Shown: positions 29,513 to 41,015 of the stretch, piece by piece | Numbering within the stretch: the stretch's first letter is position 1 | Layout: every line of letters starts with the position of its first letter | Assembly (NCBI GenBank): GCA_030849965.1 | Contig: JAVDKL010000001.1 | Coordinates: 2,152,554 to 2,216,553 of the forward strand | Direction of reading: 5' to 3' | DNA: 64,000 nucleotides | Source of the DNA: Schauerella fraxinea | Lineage (GTDB): Bacteria > Pseudomonadota > Gammaproteobacteria > Burkholderiales > Burkholderiaceae_B | Program-made: the position numbers and the translations under genes | Notes under the pieces: generated by a model | Database searches by the model: none | Told to the model about the DNA's origin: nothing | Seen by the model: only the letters and a program-made list of their open reading frames with translations

Positions 29513-30436
29513 ATGAACACCACCCCCTTACGCACGGATGCACCCGTCGCGGCGACGTTCCGCGGCGAATCGTCCGAATCGGCCGTCTCATGGGCTGCCA
29601 TTTTCGCCGGCGCCATTGCGGCTGCGGCCCTCTCATTAACCTTGCTTACGGCCGGTTCAAGTTTGGGTTTTGCCACGATGTCTCCCTGGGGCAATGATGG
29701 CGCGTCGGCCACGACGCTCGGCATCGGCGCCATCGTCTGGCTGATTTTCACGCAAATCATTTCCGCCGGTCTGGGCGGCTACATGGCGGGTCGTCTGCGT
29801 ACCAAGTGGGTCAATACACACACTGATGAAGCCTACTTCCGCGATACCGCGCACGGCTTGCTCGTTTGGGCAGTGGGCGCGCTGATCACGGCGTTCATGT
29901 TGACCTCGGCCTTGTCGTCGATCGTCAGCGGTACCGCACGTGCCGGCGCCAGCGTGATTTCGGGCGCAGGTTCGGCCATCAGCTCGACCGTTGGCGGCGC
30001 CGCCGACATGGTCAGCAAGAACGGCAACATGGGTTCGATGGACATGGACGGCATGGTCGATTCGCTGTTCCGTGGCGGTCGTCCTGATGCAGCCGGCAAT
30101 CCGCGCGAAGTGCGTGCTGAAGTTGGCCGCATCGTGAGCCGCAGCATCAGCCGCGGCGATATGACGCAAGAAGACAAGTCGTATGTGGCCAGTGTGATCT
30201 CGGCGCAAACCGGCGTGGACCAAGCCACGGCTGAAAAGCGCATTACCGACGGCATCGCACAAGCCAAGCAAACGGTGGAAGACGCCAAGAATGCAGCAAA
30301 AGAAGCTGCCGACAAGGCACGCAAGGCCGCCGCTGCCTTTGCGCTGTGGGCCTTCCTGTCGCTGATGATTGGTGCCCTGAGCGCCTGCATCGCCGCGACG
30401 ATGGGTGGCAAGTCGCGTGACCGCGTAACGCGTTAA
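29513..30436 (+). CDS. Hypothetical membrane protein (PhnA-like family)
   Basis: 307 residues from ATG 29513 (GGAGAG upstream). Three hydrophobic segments lie in the first half (AAIFAGAIAAAALSLTLLTA, IGAIVWLIFTQIISAGLGGY, LLVWAVGALITAFMLTSAL). A soluble middle region carries a Met/Gly/Ser-rich linker, then a helical Lys/Ala-rich stretch (VEDAKNAAKEAADKARKAAA), and a last membrane segment. This architecture recurs in Proteobacteria as a protein of unknown function, sometimes labelled PhnA-like. No function is assigned. Confidence 0.8.
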   Translation: MNTTPLRTDAPVAATFRGESSESAVSWAAIFAGAIAAAALSLTLLTAGSSLGFATMSPWGNDGASATTLGIGAIVWLIFTQIISAGLGGYMAGRLRTKWVNTHTDEAYFRDTAHGLLVWAVGALITAFMLTSALSSIVSGTARAGASVISGAGSAISSTVGGAADMVSKNGNMGSMDMDGMVDSLFRGGRPDAAGNPREVRAEVGRIVSRSISRGDMTQEDKSYVASVISAQTGVDQATAEKRITDGIAQAKQTVEDAKNAAKEAADKARKAAAAFALWAFLSLMIGALSACIAATMGGKSRDRVTR

Positions 30437-30519
30437 TTCGCAGGCTGGCGTATCGCGCCGGGAGAAGAGGTGCAGCGTACGCAAACCCTCTCCCGCTCGA
30501 CCGCCTTACCGTATCAAGG

Positions 30520-30546
30520 ATCCCAGCTTCGGCTGGGATTTTTTTT
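30520..30546 (+). terminator. Rho-independent terminator
   Basis: ATCCCAGC (30520-30527), UUCG tetraloop, GCTGGGAT (30532-30539), followed by seven T residues. A textbook intrinsic terminator 84 bases after the membrane protein gene. Confidence 0.93.
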
Positions 30547-30651
30547 GTGCTTAGGTTTCGTCACGCCCGATGTGGCGAAATCGGGAGGGTCCGGTGTAAG
30601 CTGCCGCGGTTGGACCAGACAATAATTAATGATGCTCGGGAGATCAAGAGG

Positions 30652-31956
30652 ATGACAACGTTGAACGCTGGGGGAAACGGTGCCGTTGACACGTCGCGCG
30701 CCGACGCCGTGTACCGCAAGGTAGGCTGGCGGCTCATTCCGCTGCTTTTTGTGTGCTACATCGCCGCCTATCTCGATCGCGTCAACGTCGGCTTTGCAAA
30801 ATTGCAAATGCAGAGCGCATTGCAGTTCAGCGAAACGGTATATGGCCTGGGTGCCGGCATCTTCTTCATCGGTTATTTCCTTTTCGAGGTACCGAGCAAC
30901 GTCATCCTGCACAAAGTGGGCGCGCGCCGCTGGATTGCCCGCATCATGATCACGTGGGGCCTGCTGTCGGCCGGCACGATGTTCGTGACGACGCCACAAG
31001 CCTTTTATATTTTGCGGTTTTTCCTCGGCGCGGCCGAGGCCGGCTTCTTCCCCGGTATCATCCTGTATCTCACCTATTGGTATCCGGCGCACCGGCGTGG
31101 CAAGGCCACATCGTTGTTTCTGGCGGCGATTCCCTTCGCCGGCATTCTCGGCGGCCCGTTCTCGGGCTGGATCTTGAAAACCATGAACGGCGTCAACGGC
31201 TGGGAGGGCTGGCAGTGGCTGTTCTTGCTGCAAGGCCTGCCCACCGTTGGCATCGGCCTGATCGTGCTGGGCTACCTCGACGATCGCGTGCGCGACGCAA
31301 AATGGCTCACCGCCGACGAGCGCGAATTGGTGGCACGCGACATTGCGGCGGAGGCATCGGGCAAGGCAGAGGGCGGCGTGCGCTCGGTATTGGCCAATCC
31401 GCGCGTGTGGCTGCTGGCGATCGTATATTTCTGCTTCACCTCCGGCTTATACGGCATCAGTTTCTGGCTGCCCAGCATCATCAAAGCCCTGGGCGTGAAC
31501 GATCCGTTGAACGTCGGTCTGCTCAGCGCCGTGCCCTGGACCTTGGGCGTGATCGCCATGTATCTGGTTGCCCGCAGTGCCGACCGCATGCTCGAACGCC
31601 GCTGGCACTCGGCGATCTCGGGTATCGTCGGCGCAACTGGCCTCATCCTCAGCGTGGTGTTTCACGGCGATGCGATGATGGCGATCGCGGGACTGACGTT
31701 GGCCACCATGGGCATCATGGCTTGCCTGCCGGTATTTTGGGGCCTGCCCACGGCATTTCTCGGTGGCGCGGCCGCGGCCGCCGGCATTGCGCTCATCAAT
31801 TCGATCGGCAATCTGTCCGGATTTGCTGCGCCCTATATGATCGGCATGATCAAGGACGCCACGCAAAGCACCGACGCCGGCATGTACATGCTTGCCGTTC
31901 TGCTCCTCACGGGCGCGGCACTGGTATTGGCTGTGCGCACCGCCAAGCCCCGCTGA
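30652..31956 (+). CDS. MFS transporter, anion:cation symporter family
   Basis: Twelve-segment major facilitator importer of organic anions. ATG 30652 gives 434 residues starting MTTLNAGGN. The family motif WRLIPLLFVCYIAAYLDRVNVGFA, with the charged DR pair after TM1, marks the phthalate/4-hydroxyphenylacetate/sugar-acid (ACS) group; GARRWIARIMITWGLLS and FLGAAEAGFFPGI support it. Substrate cannot be named; neighbours give no catabolic enzyme. Confidence 0.9.
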   Translation: MTTLNAGGNGAVDTSRADAVYRKVGWRLIPLLFVCYIAAYLDRVNVGFAKLQMQSALQFSETVYGLGAGIFFIGYFLFEVPSNVILHKVGARRWIARIMITWGLLSAGTMFVTTPQAFYILRFFLGAAEAGFFPGIILYLTYWYPAHRRGKATSLFLAAIPFAGILGGPFSGWILKTMNGVNGWEGWQWLFLLQGLPTVGIGLIVLGYLDDRVRDAKWLTADERELVARDIAAEASGKAEGGVRSVLANPRVWLLAIVYFCFTSGLYGISFWLPSIIKALGVNDPLNVGLLSAVPWTLGVIAMYLVARSADRMLERRWHSAISGIVGATGLILSVVFHGDAMMAIAGLTLATMGIMACLPVFWGLPTAFLGGAAAAAGIALINSIGNLSGFAAPYMIGMIKDATQSTDAGMYMLAVLLLTGAALVLAVRTAKPR

Positions 31957-32075
31957 AAATATGGGGGAAATGTGGCGAATTCTTAAAAAAGGATGAACAC
32001 CACGGTTTCGGCACACGACGTGCTTAATCGCCCTGCCGGCATGACCTCCCATGCCGTTACGGCCACGGACTCCCC

Positions 32076-34265
<2,190 letters not shown>

Positions 34266-34281
34266 AGCGACGGTGGCATAA

Positions 34282-34339
34282 AGGCTTCGGACGTTTATCG
34301 CGTCCGAAGCCTTTTTTTATGTCCGAAGCCTTTTTTTAT
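34282..34339 (+). terminator. Intrinsic terminator with a duplicated 3' arm
   Basis: AGGCTTCGGACG (34282-34293), loop TTTATCG, CGTCCGAAGCCT (34301-34312), then a T-run: a strong terminator for glgX. The last 19 bases (34302-34320), consisting of the 3' arm plus T-run, are repeated exactly at 34321-34339. The upstream arm could therefore pair with either copy. Confidence 0.9.
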
Positions 34340-34386
34340 ACGCGGCTCAATCTGCGCGGATCAATCGGGCAGGCGCGATAAACCCC

Positions 34387-35850
34387 TCACGCGACTTCGA
34401 CGCGGGCACGCCCGGCCCCTTTGGCGCGATAGAGCGCGGCATCGGCCCGCTCGATCAACTGGTGAAATCCGTGCGTTCGATCGGGCGTGGCGCCCGCCAC
34501 GCCGACGCTCACCGTGGCCACACCGCCTACGCCGTCCGGATGCGCAATGCCGAGCGCAGCGACGGCATTGCTGATGCGATGCGCGATCGGCACGGCTTGC
34601 TCCGCGCTGGTGTCGGGCAGGATCACCACGAACTCTTCGCCACCGTAACGCGCCACGAAAGTATGGTCGTCACCGGTATTGTGCGCGATGGCGTCGGCCA
34701 TGCGCCGAAGCAGGTCGTCGCCGGCACGATGGCCGTAGCGATCATTGAACAATTTGAAGTTGTCGGCATCGATGAACAGGATGGACAAAGGCGACTGCCG
34801 TCGGCCCGAGCGCTCCCATTCCATGGCCATCACCTCGTCGAAACGGCGACGATTCGCCAAGCTGGTCAATCCATCGGTACGCGCCAGCACATCGAGTTCC
34901 GCTTGGATCAATCGGCGGCGACGTAGCTCTCGCTGGAACAGGATCGTGAGTGCAGCCACGGCCACGCAGAGGATCAGCGTGATGGGTCCCAGCACCATCG
35001 TCTTGACGCGCCAGGGCAACATGATCTCGTCCACCGACAGCCCCAGGTTCAGGATCAGTGGGAAGCCGCGAACCGTACTGAACGTGTAAAGCCGCTCGAC
35101 ATTATCGGTGGCGGCCCGGCTCACAAAACTTCCCACGCGCTCTGCGTCGATGCGGCGGAACGTCGCCGTGCCGCTCATATCGCGGCCGATCTCGCTGGCG
35201 ATGAACGGTTGACGCATCAGCATGATGCCGTCGGCACGCATCAGGCCGATCGCGGCATCTTTGCCCAGCGCCAATCCGGCGAACTTTTCCTGCATGTAAG
35301 ACAACCGCATGGCGCCCAGCACGACGCCGGCAAAACTGCCGTCGGGATTGAATAGCCTGCGGCTCAGCCCAATGCTCGGATCGCCGCCACGCAGACGGCT
35401 TTTATAGGGGGCACTGACGAACAAGCCCGCGTCGGCGCGCGTCTTGTGCACGACAAAATAATCCCGGTCGGCAAAGTTGCCCTGCCGCGGCACGATCGAG
35501 CCTGAATCGAATCGGATATTGCCCTCGGTGTCGAGCACGAGTATCGATCCAAGGTGCTCGGTTACGGACGCGGTGGCGAACAGCAGTTGTTGCCGCAAGG
35601 CCGGCCCGGCATGTTCGAAACCAGGCGTGCGTAACGATTGGGCAACCGACATCAACGTGACGTCGTACAGTTGCATCGACCGCGAAATGTCTTCCTCGAG
35701 CGTGACCACGATGTTGCGCGCGGATTGAGCCGACCGGTTCCAGTCGGTTTGCCGATCGGTCCACAGCATCGTCAGCGCCACGCCCAAAATACATAGAACG
35801 ATCAACGCACCCAGTGCGTTAAGCGTGCGATGAAACCGCAAGGCCACCAT
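34387..35850 (-). CDS. Membrane diguanylate cyclase with Cache-type sensor
   Basis: Makes the second messenger cyclic di-GMP. ATG 35850 has GGGAGG 5 bases upstream; 487 residues. A membrane segment near 12-32, a periplasmic double-Cache-like sensor (about 35-280, with GNFADRDYFVVHKTRADAGL), a second membrane segment near 290-315, then a GGDEF domain starting ARTDGLTSLANRRRFDE. The active-site loop is GGEEF (functional variant). No I-site RxxD four residues upstream: the sequence just before is TFVARYGGEEF, so product inhibition may be absent. Ligand of the sensor is unknown. Confidence 0.93.
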   Translation of the reverse strand: MVALRFHRTLNALGALIVLCILGVALTMLWTDRQTDWNRSAQSARNIVVTLEEDISRSMQLYDVTLMSVAQSLRTPGFEHAGPALRQQLLFATASVTEHLGSILVLDTEGNIRFDSGSIVPRQGNFADRDYFVVHKTRADAGLFVSAPYKSRLRGGDPSIGLSRRLFNPDGSFAGVVLGAMRLSYMQEKFAGLALGKDAAIGLMRADGIMLMRQPFIASEIGRDMSGTATFRRIDAERVGSFVSRAATDNVERLYTFSTVRGFPLILNLGLSVDEIMLPWRVKTMVLGPITLILCVAVAALTILFQRELRRRRLIQAELDVLARTDGLTSLANRRRFDEVMAMEWERSGRRQSPLSILFIDADNFKLFNDRYGHRAGDDLLRRMADAIAHNTGDDHTFVARYGGEEFVVILPDTSAEQAVPIAHRISNAVAALGIAHPDGVGGVATVSVGVAGATPDRTHGFHQLIERADAALYRAKGAGRARVEVA

Positions 35851-36070
35851 GCGTGCCTCCCGGGGCATCGTTTTTACTTTTTTGGCGCTGGGCAACCGTC
35901 TCCGCATTGCCCTATGACGTCGAACCTCCGATGAAGGTTCGACCAATCGCGTAGTTTAGGGCATTGCCGAACGGTCGTCGCGACGCTTGTTCGATACCCG
36001 CACATTTGGGATGGCTTGGCCCTCGTCTACGCTAGCCGGTAAGCTGTGGGCTCCATCACAGGGGGTCACA

Positions 36071-36799
36071 ATGACATTGAGCGGCTTTAAAGTTCTCACC
36101 TTCGACTGCTACGGCACGCTGATCGACTGGGAAACCGGCATTCACGATGGTCTGCAGCCCCTCCTGGCCAAACGCGACAACCCGTTATCGAAGGATGAGG
36201 CGCTCGAAATCTACGCGCGGCATGAAGCCGAGCAGGAAAAATCGACGCCCGACATGCCGTACTCGCAGCTGCTTTCGGTGGTTTACAAGCGTGTGGCAAA
36301 GGAGTGGGGCATTGCGGTCGACAATCAGGAGGCCAATATCTTTGGCGCGTCGGTGCCGGATTGGCCCGAGTTTCCCGACTCCGTTGAGGCGCTCGCGTAT
36401 TTGAAGCAGCATTACAAGCTCGTCATTCTGTCGAACGTCGATCGCATTTCGTTTCGCGCCAGCAACGCCCGTCTGAAAGTCGCGTTCGACGCCATCTACA
36501 GCGCGCAAGATATCGGCTCCTATAAACCCGATCCCAAGAATTTCGAATACATGCTCGCACGGCTGAAAACCGATCTGGGGTTGGAGAAAAGCGATGTGCT
36601 GCACACCGCGCAAAGCCTGTTTCACGATCACGCAACCGCCAATCAGTTCGGCTTGGCATCGGCGTGGATCGATCGGCGCCACAATGCAGACGGCTGGGGG
36701 GCGACGATGCCGCCACCCGGCACCCCGCATGTCGACTTTCGCTTTGAGAGCATGGCTGCCCTGGCGCAGGCCCATCGCGATGAACTTGCCAGCCGCTAG
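36071..36799 (+). CDS. HAD-superfamily hydrolase, haloacid dehalogenase type II-like
   Basis: 242 residues from ATG 36071. HAD motif I FDCYGTLIDW (nucleophile Asp near 11), motif II VILSNVD, motif III Lys in SYKPDPKNF, and a variant motif IV HDHATANQFGLASAWIDRR. The overall layout matches type II haloacid dehalogenase-like proteins, which include dehalogenases and phosphatases. Typical dehalogenases have SSNxxD in motif IV; here it is replaced, so dehalogenation is doubtful. Confidence 0.85.
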   Translation: MTLSGFKVLTFDCYGTLIDWETGIHDGLQPLLAKRDNPLSKDEALEIYARHEAEQEKSTPDMPYSQLLSVVYKRVAKEWGIAVDNQEANIFGASVPDWPEFPDSVEALAYLKQHYKLVILSNVDRISFRASNARLKVAFDAIYSAQDIGSYKPDPKNFEYMLARLKTDLGLEKSDVLHTAQSLFHDHATANQFGLASAWIDRRHNADGWGATMPPPGTPHVDFRFESMAALAQAHRDELASR

Positions 36800-36909
36800 A
36801 GAAAATTTGTTGCCGAGGGCGGGAACGTTACTTGCCTAATGGCTCGGGTAACGCTGGCGGCGATCCAGGCCGCCAGGACTCGATTCTTATTCGGATAGGC
36901 AAGTCAACA

Positions 36910-36993
36910 ATGAAAATCCTGCTGTGGGCCATCGTCATCATTTTCCTTATCGGCTTGGCCGTAGTGACGGGCTTTTTCAAACTCATTTTCTAA
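36910..36993 (+). CDS. 27-residue predicted membrane peptide
   Basis: ATG 36910 to TAA 36991-36993. The product is MKILLWAIVIIFLIGLAVVT plus GFFKLIF: one uninterrupted hydrophobic helix with Lys near both ends, like known small single-span proteins. No strong ribosome-binding site precedes it, and it has no recognised family. A perfect 7-bp hairpin (37000-37015) follows the stop. Its real existence is uncertain. Confidence 0.5.
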   Translation: MKILLWAIVIIFLIGLAVVTGFFKLIF

Positions 36994-37074
36994 TCACGTG
37001 CGTCCCAAGGGACGCTTGGCTGACGGCGCACTGGGATTGATGCCGCCGTTTTCATTTTCATGCGGGGATCCATC

Positions 37075-37209
37075 ATGCTACGCAAACTCATCGTATTCGC
37101 CATCACCTCGGGCTTGGCAAAAAAGCTCTATCAAAGCGTCATGAACAAGCGCGCTGCCAGCACCGTAGCGTCGCGCGGCCGCACGGGCGCACCGCGCCGC
37201 CGCGTCTAA
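37075..37209 (+). CDS. 44-residue basic small protein
   Basis: ATG 37075 with GGGGA 6 bases upstream and TAA at 37207-37209. It begins MLRKLIVFAITSGLAKKLYQ, a short hydrophobic or amphipathic helix, and ends with a strongly basic tail (SRGRTGAPRRRV). Small proteins of this form, with the SGLAKK segment, occur in Burkholderiales as uncharacterised proteins; I cite this from general memory only. An intrinsic terminator lies 38 bases downstream. Confidence 0.6.
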   Translation: MLRKLIVFAITSGLAKKLYQSVMNKRAASTVASRGRTGAPRRRV

Positions 37210-37246
37210 GCGAGACGGCTTCGGGCTGACGCCCGAAATGCAAAGA

Positions 37247-37273
37247 AACGCCAGGCTCCTGCCTGGCGTTTTG
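37247..37273 (+). terminator. Intrinsic terminator after the small genes
   Basis: AACGCCAGGC (37247-37256), TCCT loop, GCCTGGCGTT (37261-37270), with the T-run TTTT at 37269-37272. It ends transcription of the two short plus-strand genes and may also serve the converging IclR gene. Confidence 0.85.
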
Positions 37274-37384
37274 TCGTGCAACGCGAAGCCGATGAGCTGC
37301 TTTGGTGTTGGTGACTGATCTTTGCGCGGGACGTCTGCGGTGCTGGAACGCGCAGCGTATCCAAAGCAAAAACGGCTGTTGCTC

Positions 37385-38200
37385 TCAGGTCTTACCCATC
37401 GACGCCCTATGCACCACACGCGTACCGAGCGTTGCCAGCACGTCAGCCCGGCACGCCAGCAGCGCGACTTTCAGCTCGGGCAGCACGCGTTCGAATCGCG
37501 CCTGCGGTACGGCGATCGACATGGCGTAAGGCGGGCCTTCGGGCGGCACGACCGAGATGCCGATCGCACACACACCATCCGAATGCTCTTGGCGATCGTA
37601 CGCAAAGCCGGTGCGGCGCACCTCGGCAATCTCGACCAGCAACGCGGGCAACGTCGCAATCGTCAACGGCGTGTAGGCGTACCACGCGTCACCCAACAAT
37701 CGCGCGATCGCACGATCCGACATCGTGGCCAATGCGGCCTTGCCGTTGGCAGTGCAGTACAGCGGAAACATCGTTTCGCGTGATTGCGCAACGCGCAGCT
37801 CCTGGGTAGACACGAGTTGCTCGATAAAGCGCAGGTGGGCGCCCGACAGTTGCGAGAGGTCTACCGTTTCGTCCACGCGGCGATGCAAGGCATGCAGGTG
37901 CGCGCGCAGGGCCGCTTGCAGATCCGGACGCGACGACGCTGCCGCCAATCGGGCGATGCCCACGCCCACGGAAATGCCACCGGCATCGACAGCGACGAGC
38001 TTCTCGGCCAGCAAGGCCTGAACGATCCGCTGCACAGTGGAGCGCGGCAAATCGACGTGCATGGCAAGTTCGCCGTAGCTCATGCCCCCATCGGCCTCGC
38101 TCAACGTGCGCAAAATGGCGGCGGCGCGGGCAATCACTTGAATGCCGCCTGCATGACGATCGCGGGGGTCTGGCGGGGAAGTGGCGGGCAAGGTGAACAT
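37385..38200 (-). CDS. IclR-family transcriptional regulator
   Basis: 271 residues from ATG 38200 (an upstream ATG at 38227 would add 9). N-terminal winged helix (VIARAAAILRTLSEADGGMSY, then LPRSTVQRIVQAL) at about 20-80, then the IclR effector domain with SQLSGAHLRFIEQL, FPLYCTANGKAALA and GVCAIGISVVPPEG. IclR proteins usually control a neighbouring catabolic or transport gene; here the divergent MFS exporter is the likely target. Confidence 0.9.
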   Translation of the reverse strand: MFTLPATSPPDPRDRHAGGIQVIARAAAILRTLSEADGGMSYGELAMHVDLPRSTVQRIVQALLAEKLVAVDAGGISVGVGIARLAAASSRPDLQAALRAHLHALHRRVDETVDLSQLSGAHLRFIEQLVSTQELRVAQSRETMFPLYCTANGKAALATMSDRAIARLLGDAWYAYTPLTIATLPALLVEIAEVRRTGFAYDRQEHSDGVCAIGISVVPPEGPPYAMSIAVPQARFERVLPELKVALLACRADVLATLGTRVVHRASMGKT

Positions 38201-38313
38201 TCCAGATGATTCTTCACTGTACCGCATCGTGGTTTTTGGTGAGCCACTTACCCACGAAGCGATACAGTTGCCGCTCCCCCGCTATCCGCATACTTCATTC
38301 GTTCGAGACCGCA

Positions 38314-39507
38314 ATGCCCATTTCCAGGCAATCAGTTGCCTTCATTCTGCTGCTCGGCGCACTCGCCGCGCTGCCACCCCTGGCCATCGACATGGGCTTG
38401 CCCGCCCTGCCCGATCTCGAGCAAAGCCTTGGCGCATCCTCCACGCTCGCGGGAATGACGCTCAGCGTGTTCCTCTTCGGCTTCGCTGCCGGCCCCTTGG
38501 TGCTGGGGCCGTTATCCGATCAGTGGGGCCGCCGCCCGATTCTTCTGGGCGGCCTGGTGCTTTTTACCCTGGCAGGCGCGTTGTGCATGCTCGCCCCATC
38601 CATCGAGTGGCTGTTGGCGGCCCGCCTGTTGCAAGGCATCGGCGCGGGCGCCGGCGCTGTGCTGCCCATCGCCATCGTGCGCGATCTCTTTCAAGGCGTG
38701 GAAGCCCGCATGCGGTTGTCCTACGTCACCCTGGTGCTCAGTTTGGCGCCGGTGATCGCGCCCATCATCGGCGCGGGACTGGTGCCGCTGGGCGGCTGGC
38801 GGGGGATTTACGTGTTTCTGGCCGTGGGCGGTGCAGTACTGCTCGCCGTCACCGTCTGGGGCTTCGAAGAGTCCGCCCCCGCCGCCATGCGCCGCAAGGC
38901 AAGCGTCAAACAAGTGTTGGCCAACTATGCGTTCGCCTGGCGCCAACCGGTATGCCGGCGATTCTTTCTCGTAAACGGCGCCAGCTTCGCCTGCATGTTT
39001 GCGTTCATCTCGGGCTCGCCCCTGGTGTTCATCAGCGTGTTCGGCGTGTCCGCAGGCACCTTCAGCCTGATCTTCGCGTGCGTGGCGGGTGGCACGATTG
39101 CGGGGTCGTTTTTGAATACCCGTTTGACGGCGCGTCACGTGCCAAGCGCCCGGTTGCTCGGCATGGGGTTGACGCTCGGCGTACTGGCCACGACCGTGGT
39201 GGCGACGCTGGCGTTGACGGGCCTGGCTACCGTTGCCACGCTCGTCCCGTTTCTCGTCTTGAGCAATCTGAGCTATGGCTTGATCGGCCCCAATGCCTCG
39301 CACGAGGCGCTGCATCCGTTGCCGCACATGGCCGGCGTCGCGGCCGCGTTGCTGCGCGCGATCCAGATGCTGCTGGGCAGCGCGGCGAGTGCACTCGTCG
39401 CCTGGGGCTTCGATGGCCGATCGGCGCGTGCCATGGGCGGTGTGATGCTGCTGTTTGCCGTGCTGTCGGCCGTGGCGTTCGTGTGGGGGGGACGCAAGCG
39501 GTCGTAA
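38314..39507 (+). CDS. Bcr/CflA-family MFS multidrug exporter
   Basis: 397 residues from ATG 38314. Twelve predicted membrane segments. The DHA1 motif LGPLSDQWGRRPILLGG after TM2 and the motif ARLLQGIGAGAGAV in TM4 place it with Bcr/CflA drug exporters; LSYVTLVLSLAPVIAPIIGAGL is also typical. It is divergent from the IclR gene, with only 113 bases between starts, which suggests local regulation. Confidence 0.88.
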   Translation: MPISRQSVAFILLLGALAALPPLAIDMGLPALPDLEQSLGASSTLAGMTLSVFLFGFAAGPLVLGPLSDQWGRRPILLGGLVLFTLAGALCMLAPSIEWLLAARLLQGIGAGAGAVLPIAIVRDLFQGVEARMRLSYVTLVLSLAPVIAPIIGAGLVPLGGWRGIYVFLAVGGAVLLAVTVWGFEESAPAAMRRKASVKQVLANYAFAWRQPVCRRFFLVNGASFACMFAFISGSPLVFISVFGVSAGTFSLIFACVAGGTIAGSFLNTRLTARHVPSARLLGMGLTLGVLATTVVATLALTGLATVATLVPFLVLSNLSYGLIGPNASHEALHPLPHMAGVAAALLRAIQMLLGSAASALVAWGFDGRSARAMGGVMLLFAVLSAVAFVWGGRKRS

Positions 39508-39538
39508 GACGCAAGCATGCGCCCCATCCATTCCGCAG

Positions 39539-40831
39539 CTATGCGGCAACCGGCTGTTTGACACTGAAACTGCGGCCCGCATACACCGCCTGCGCGCCGA
39601 GTTCGCGCTCGATGCGAATGAGTTGGTTGTATTTCGCCGTTCGGTCCGAGCGGGAAATCGAGCCGGTTTTGATCTGACCGCATCGGGTGGCGACCGCGAG
39701 ATCGGCAATGCTCACGTCTTCGGTTTCGCCGGACCGATGCGACATCACGGCTGCGTAGCCTGCAGCATGCGCCATATCGATGGCTGCGAAGGTTTCGGTG
39801 AGCGTACCGATCTGATTCATCTTCACCAGAATGGCGTTGGCAATACCGGTATCGATACCGTCTCGCAACAAGGCAGGATTGGTGCAGAACACGTCGTCGC
39901 CGACGAGTTGGCAACGGTTGCAGCACGCCGCAGTCAACATTCTCCATCCCGCCAGATCGTCTTCGGCCATGCCGTCTTCAATCGACACAATGGGATAGTC
40001 CGCCAAGAGCTGCGACAGATAATCGACTTGCTGCTCGCGCGTTCTGTCGATACCTTCACCGGCGTAACGGTACAGGCCATCGCGCCAGAATTCGCTCGAC
40101 GCAGGGTCAAGGGCCAGCGCGATATCGGTGCCGGGCCGATAACCTGCAGTGGCGATTGCGTCCATGATGAGATCGAGCGCCTCTTTGCCCGACCGTAAGT
40201 CGGGTGCAAAACCGCCCTCATCACCCACATTGGTATTGAAGCCACGCGCCTTGAGCGCGTGGCGCAAACTGTGGAATACCTCGGCACCCATCCGCACCGC
40301 ATCGGCGAAGGTACTCGCCCCCACCGGCATCACCATGAATTCCTGAAAATCGATGGTGTTGTCGGCATGGGCGCCACCGTTGATGATGTTGATCATCGGC
40401 ACGGGCAAAAGGTATCCCTGCGCGCCCCCCATATACGAGAACAGCGACTTGCCCGCATCCGCGGCGGCGGCTTTCGCCACGGCAAGCGATACGCCAAGGA
40501 TCGCATTGGCGCCCAACCGCGCCTTGTTCGGCGTGCCGTCCAAAGCGATCATCGTCTCGTCGATGCCGCGCTGATCGTCGACATCCATTCCGACGATCGC
40601 CAAGCTGATCTCGGTATTGACGTGGTGGGCGGCGACCGTGACGCCCAAGCCGTGATAACGCTTAGCATCGCCGTCCCGGATTTCGACGGCCTCGCGAACA
40701 CCCGTCGATGCGCCCGAAGGCACCATTGCGCGGCAACGTGTGCCGCTCGCAAGCGTGACGTCGACTTCGATGGTGGGGTTACCCCGGCTATCGAGAACTT
40801 CGTAAGCGGACAGATGAGAAATACGGCTCAT
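39539..40831 (-). CDS. eno: Enolase, probably a secondary paralogue
   Basis: 2-phosphoglycerate/phosphoenolpyruvate hydro-lyase. 430 residues. Acid/base residues are in place: Glu in [16 protein letters not shown], Glu in NVGDEGGF, Lys in LVKMNQIGT, the SHRSGETED loop, and metal ligands in [15 protein letters not shown] and LVGDDVF. Some otherwise constant stretches differ ([14 protein letters not shown] instead of a charged helix). Housekeeping eno in this group usually sits between pyrG/kdsA and ftsB; here it stands alone next to a divergent LysR regulator. It may therefore be an accessory enolase. Confidence 0.92.
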   Translation of the reverse strand: MSRISHLSAYEVLDSRGNPTIEVDVTLASGTRCRAMVPSGASTGVREAVEIRDGDAKRYHGLGVTVAAHHVNTEISLAIVGMDVDDQRGIDETMIALDGTPNKARLGANAILGVSLAVAKAAAADAGKSLFSYMGGAQGYLLPVPMINIINGGAHADNTIDFQEFMVMPVGASTFADAVRMGAEVFHSLRHALKARGFNTNVGDEGGFAPDLRSGKEALDLIMDAIATAGYRPGTDIALALDPASSEFWRDGLYRYAGEGIDRTREQQVDYLSQLLADYPIVSIEDGMAEDDLAGWRMLTAACCNRCQLVGDDVFCTNPALLRDGIDTGIANAILVKMNQIGTLTETFAAIDMAHAAGYAAVMSHRSGETEDVSIADLAVATRCGQIKTGSISRSDRTAKYNQLIRIERELGAQAVYAGRSFSVKQPVAA

Positions 40832-41015
40832 GACGGCTCCAGTTATGTCAGAAAATATAAAATAGGTGCAGAACAGAAAATCGTGCCTTGGCGCTCATGC
40901 AAATCATGGATAGCGCTGCAATGCTTGATGCATCGAACTGATGACTGCATGGTAGCGACCGTCGCTCGAGCAGAAAATCGAATTATCCTGAGCCGACGGA
41001 TAGTTTTTCTCACAT

